Positions 61,064 to 64,000 of a DNA stretch of 64,000 nucleotides are shown here, one piece after another. A model generated the notes under the pieces. It saw only the letters and a list, made by a program, of their open reading frames with translations. It searched no databases and was not told the DNA's origin. Both the position numbers and the translations under genes were made by a program. The DNA comes from an uncultured Alphaproteobacteria bacterium (GTDB lineage Bacteria > Pseudomonadota > Alphaproteobacteria > UBA8366 > GCA-2717185): the NCBI GenBank assembly GCA_943788635.1, contig CALSRA010000001.1:1-64000 (forward strand), in the 5' to 3' direction. Position 1 is the first letter of the stretch; the number at the start of each line of letters is the position of its first letter.

Positions 61064-62011
61064 ATGTTCAAGAAGACTTCACTGTCCGTTGCCGCAATTG
61101 CGCTGGCCGGATCACTCGGCATGGGCACGGCCTCGGCCGAGAGCATCACCTTTATGACCGGCCCTGCCGGCGGCAGCTGGTATCCGCTCGGCGGCGCCAT
61201 CAAGAATATTCTGGAAGAAGAAATCGATGGCATGGAAGTCACGATCCGTCCGGGCGCCGGGCTGATCAACCTGAAGGGTGTTTCGGGTGGCAAGGCACAT
61301 ATGGGCTGGAGCCTCGTCATGTCAGCCGTCGACGGCCTCAACGGCAATGCGCCGTTCAAAAAGAAGCTCGGCGATATCTGCAATCTGGGGTCTTTCTATA
61401 ACAACTACCTGCAGATTCCCACGACCAACCATGATTTGAATTCCGCAGCGGATCTAAAAGGCAAGAATCTCGTCACCCTGCCCCGCGGCAACACGACGGA
61501 AGTCGGCGCACAGGCGCTTTTGAAAGCCGCGGGCCTGAGCTATGACGCAATGGGCAAGGTCAATTTCGCATCGATCAGCGACGGCGTGAACATGCTCAAA
61601 GACGGCCAGGCCGATGTCATGATGACAATCACCTCCGTGCCAAACGGCTCGCTGCTCGACCTGACGAATTCGCGCAAAATCAAGTTCCTGACGATCACGG
61701 ATGAGCAGTTTGCCAATATGAAGAAGGCAAATGCTGGCTGGGGACGCCTGACAATTCCGGCGAACAGCTACCCCAATCAGACCGAACCGGTCACCATCGC
61801 AGGTTTCCCCGCGCATCTGATTCTGAACTGCTCGATGGTTTCGGAAGACACCGCCTACAAGATCACGAAAGCGCTGATCAAGCGGGGCCAGGAGCTGGGC
61901 GCAATCGTGAAAACACTCAGCACGTTGACCCCGAAAGCCATGGCCAATGATATTGGTGTGCCGCTGCACCCCGGTTCCGCCAAGGCATACAAGGAAGCCG
62001 GCGCACTCTGA
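61064..62011 (+). CDS. TAXI family TRAP transporter solute-binding protein
   Basis: 315 residues. The signal peptide is SLSVAAIALAGSLGMGTASA, with cleavage near residue 26. The mature protein begins ESITFMTGPAGGSWYPLGG, the TAXI signature, and continues with VTIRPGAGLINLKGVSGGK. Periplasmic receptor for the adjacent fused permease; ligand unknown. GGGAGGAACGAT precedes the ATG. Confidence 0.93.
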   Translation: MFKKTSLSVAAIALAGSLGMGTASAESITFMTGPAGGSWYPLGGAIKNILEEEIDGMEVTIRPGAGLINLKGVSGGKAHMGWSLVMSAVDGLNGNAPFKKKLGDICNLGSFYNNYLQIPTTNHDLNSAADLKGKNLVTLPRGNTTEVGAQALLKAAGLSYDAMGKVNFASISDGVNMLKDGQADVMMTITSVPNGSLLDLTNSRKIKFLTITDEQFANMKKANAGWGRLTIPANSYPNQTEPVTIAGFPAHLILNCSMVSEDTAYKITKALIKRGQELGAIVKTLSTLTPKAMANDIGVPLHPGSAKAYKEAGAL

Positions 62012-62039
62012 TCCGCCGGGTTTCATGCGACACGTGACA

Positions 62040-62070
62040 GGGTCCGGGCCTATGCCCGGACCCCTTTTTT
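62040..62070 (+). terminator. Strong intrinsic terminator between SBP and TRAP permease
   Basis: GGGTCCGGGC (62040-62049) and GCCCGGACCC (62054-62063) form a perfect 10-bp stem with a 4-nt loop, followed by C and six T. Placed inside the transporter operon, it should let most transcripts stop after the SBP and give an SBP excess over permease. Confidence 0.9.
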
Positions 62071-62126
62071 GCCATAACCGGCCCGCAGAATAAGGGACCG
62101 GACGGCGACAGGAGGAGAAGCAGTCC

Positions 62127-64000
62127 ATGCTGGCCAGTAACAAATTCGTTGCGCTCGCCACGGCAGGTATCGCGCTGGGGATGTTTGCATTCCATTTGTG
62201 GGTCGTCTTTACCGGCGCGCCGGAAGTCTTTCATTTTCGCGGCACGCACCTGCTGTTCACACTGGTTCTGGTCTTCCTCTGGTTCCCGTTACTGGCAGAG
62301 GCAACGAAGGGCAAGGCCATCGCTGGCACCCTGGTGGACACCGCCTGTCTGGCCGGTTCCATCATGGTCATTTCCTACCTCTTCGCCGAACATGACTACA
62401 TCCTGGACCGATACGCCTATGTCGACGACCTGCGGCCCATCGATATCGTTTTCGGCATCACGATCATTCTACTGGTCCTGGAGGCAACGCGCCGCACCGT
62501 CGGGCTCGCCCTGCCGATCACCGCAGTAGTATTTCTGGGCTACGGGTTACTGATTGCCAATCTCAGTCCCAGCGAAGTCATCGACCAGATGTATTTGACG
62601 ACCGAAGGAATCTTCGGCATCCCGCTTAATGTATCGGCAACCTATCTGGTGATGTTCATTGTCTTCGGAGCGCTGGTCGAAAAATCCGGCACCGGCAAGT
62701 TGTTCATGGATTTCGCCCTTGCGCTGGCAGGACATACAGCCGGCGGACCGGCCAAGGTCGCCTGCATGACCAGCGCCATGTTCGGCACGATTTCCGGCAG
62801 TTCAACCGCCAACGTCATGACCACCGGCACTTTCACCATCCCGCTGATGAAACGGGTCGGCTATCGGCCCGCTTTTGCTGGCGCCGTGGAAGCCGTTGCG
62901 TCCACCGGCGGACAGATCATGCCACCAATCATGGGCGCGGCCGCCTTTGTCATGGCGGAGTTCATGGCCGTCAGCTATCTGACCGTCATCAGTCTGGCCA
63001 TCCTGCCTGCCCTGCTGTATTTCCTCGCCGTTTTCATCGCGGTGCATTTCGAAGCCAAGCGCATCGGCCTGAAAGGACTGCCCCGCGCCGACCTGCCGGC
63101 AATGGGCAAGGTGCTGCGGGAACGCGGGCATCAGTTCCTGCCGCTTGCGATTATTATCGGTGTCCTGGTTTCCGGATACAGCGCCCCCTATGCCGCAACG
63201 TGCGGGCTGTTTTCGGTCATCCCGGTGGCGCTGATGCGCAAGACGACGCGGTCGGAAATATCGGTCCGGCTGGTTGTTGATGCCATAATCCTGGGGATCC
63301 GGAATTCGCTTCAGGTCGCGGTCGCCTGCGCCTGTTCGGGCCTTGTCATCGGCATCATCTCGCTGAGCGGCATTGGCATCGAATTCACCTCATTCATCAT
63401 CGGCATGGCGCAGGACACGATGCTGCTTGCGCTGATCCTGACAGCCATCGCCGGGATTATCCTGGGCATGGGGCTGCCCACAACACCGGCCTATATCGTG
63501 CAGGTCGCCCTGCTGGTGCCCGCATTGATCAAGCTGGGCGTCCCGCTGGAAGCCGCTCATATGTTCGTCTTCTACTTCGCCATCCTGTCGGCGATCACAC
63601 CGCCGGTAGCGATTACCATATACGCCGCCAACGGTCTGTCCGGCGCCGGATTATGGGATGGCGGCCTTGCAGCCATGAAACTGGCCGCGACCGGTTACAT
63701 CATACCGTTCATGTTCGTATACGGACCGTCGCTGTTGCTGATCGGCGACGCCGTCACCGTCGCAATCTCCTGTGTGACGTCTGTTGTCGGTGTCTGTTGC
63801 CTGGCCGGCGGGCTGCACGGATACTTCCTGCGGCGGGCAAATTTCATCGAGCGATGTATCCTTGTCGCGGCGGCGATATCGCTGATCAAACCTGGACTTA
63901 CAACGGATTTGGTCGGGCTTGGGTTGATTTCACTGATCGTGGCACTGCAACTGCTGATCTGGCCACGCGCTGCCGATGTAACGCAGACTGTTGCTTCGGT
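62127..64000 (+). CDS. TRAP transporter permease, DctQM fusion (runs off window)
   Basis: Over 620 residues, open to the window end without a stop. About four helices of the small DctQ-like domain are followed by the DctM-like domain, with AMFGTISGSSTANVMTTGTF, EAVASTGGQIMPPIMGAAAF, IAGIILGMGLPTTPAY and AILSAITPPVAITIYAANGL, all TAXI-TRAP permease signatures. ATG 62127 has AGGAGGAG 10 bases upstream. Imports an unknown organic acid using ion gradients with the upstream SBP. Confidence 0.93.
   Translation, partial: MLASNKFVALATAGIALGMFAFHLWVVFTGAPEVFHFRGTHLLFTLVLVFLWFPLLAEATKGKAIAGTLVDTACLAGSIMVISYLFAEHDYILDRYAYVDDLRPIDIVFGITIILLVLEATRRTVGLALPITAVVFLGYGLLIANLSPSEVIDQMYLTTEGIFGIPLNVSATYLVMFIVFGALVEKSGTGKLFMDFALALAGHTAGGPAKVACMTSAMFGTISGSSTANVMTTGTFTIPLMKRVGYRPAFAGAVEAVASTGGQIMPPIMGAAAFVMAEFMAVSYLTVISLAILPALLYFLAVFIAVHFEAKRIGLKGLPRADLPAMGKVLRERGHQFLPLAIIIGVLVSGYSAPYAATCGLFSVIPVALMRKTTRSEISVRLVVDAIILGIRNSLQVAVACACSGLVIGIISLSGIGIEFTSFIIGMAQDTMLLALILTAIAGIILGMGLPTTPAYIVQVALLVPALIKLGVPLEAAHMFVFYFAILSAITPPVAITIYAANGLSGAGLWDGGLAAMKLAATGYIIPFMFVYGPSLLLIGDAVTVAISCVTSVVGVCCLAGGLHGYFLRRANFIERCILVAAAISLIKPGLTTDLVGLGLISLIVALQLLIWPRAADVTQTVAS

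Noticed and set aside
60925-61401. 158-codon plus-strand ORF overlapping the TRAP SBP start
   Set aside because: Out of frame with the SBP and basic shadow composition; the SBP with its signal peptide and ribosome site is the real gene.

Overview
The window (about 60% G+C) looks like chromosomal core sequence of an alphaproteobacterium, probably Rhodospirillales-like or a related marine/soil lineage; the order is an inference. The evidence is gene order and families: aroA-cmk-rpsA-ihfB-lapA-pyrF-trpFBA-accD-folC, a FYDLN-acid protein next to tRNA-Ala, alphaproteobacterial-type AddAB, a DivL-like tyrosine pseudokinase, ChvG/ChvI with HprK and a carbohydrate-free PTS, DUF6111, DUF1285 and a TAXI-type TRAP transporter. 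No IS element, prophage, integron or CRISPR array was seen.

Layout. 1-3.6 kb: the 3' part of ccmI, a CBS-domain protein, an FkbM methyltransferase and a secreted PEP-CTERM protein with two frameshifts. 3.87-15.2 kb: tRNA-Ala(GGC), a FYDLN-acid protein, then the plus-strand housekeeping run aroA to folC. 15.2-28.0 kb, minus strand: ahcY, then a tightly coupled chain divL-tsaE-amgK-murU-addB-addA followed by trxA. 28.4-37.5 kb, minus strand: PHA depolymerase, and a regulatory island reading chvI-chvG-dcd-hprK-rapZ-EIIA(Man)-ptsH-ptsI. 37.7-45.6 kb: SCO1/SenC, an SNF-type Na+ symporter, then a GMC oxidoreductase, a UGSC-family selenoprotein and a TauD dioxygenase in one minus-strand operon, with a divergent MFS transporter. 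45.7-48.4 kb, minus strand: CCA-adding enzyme, DUF6111, CoA pyrophosphatase, DUF1285. 48.5-55.2 kb, plus strand: MoxR, DUF58, BatA/DUF4159 and a second large membrane protein. 55.4-64 kb: an RHH protein, a giant AsmA protein, a GlcD-like FAD oxidase, and a TRAP SBP and permease separated by a strong terminator hairpin.

The most notable biology is the UGSC protein. Its frame runs open from 42496 to 40766 with a single in-frame TGA inside a U-G-S-C motif, and a bacterial SECIS-like hairpin follows at the expected distance. This indicates that the organism decodes selenocysteine. Second is a DivL homologue in which the histidine-kinase phosphoacceptor is a tyrosine.

Quality caveat: many genes contain single-base indels, mostly in homopolymers, and they are dense between 4.6 and 14 kb in genes that are essential or housekeeping (aroA, cmk, rpsA, trpB, trpA, accD). 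These are most likely sequencing or assembly errors, so they are annotated as genes with broken frames and not as decayed genes.
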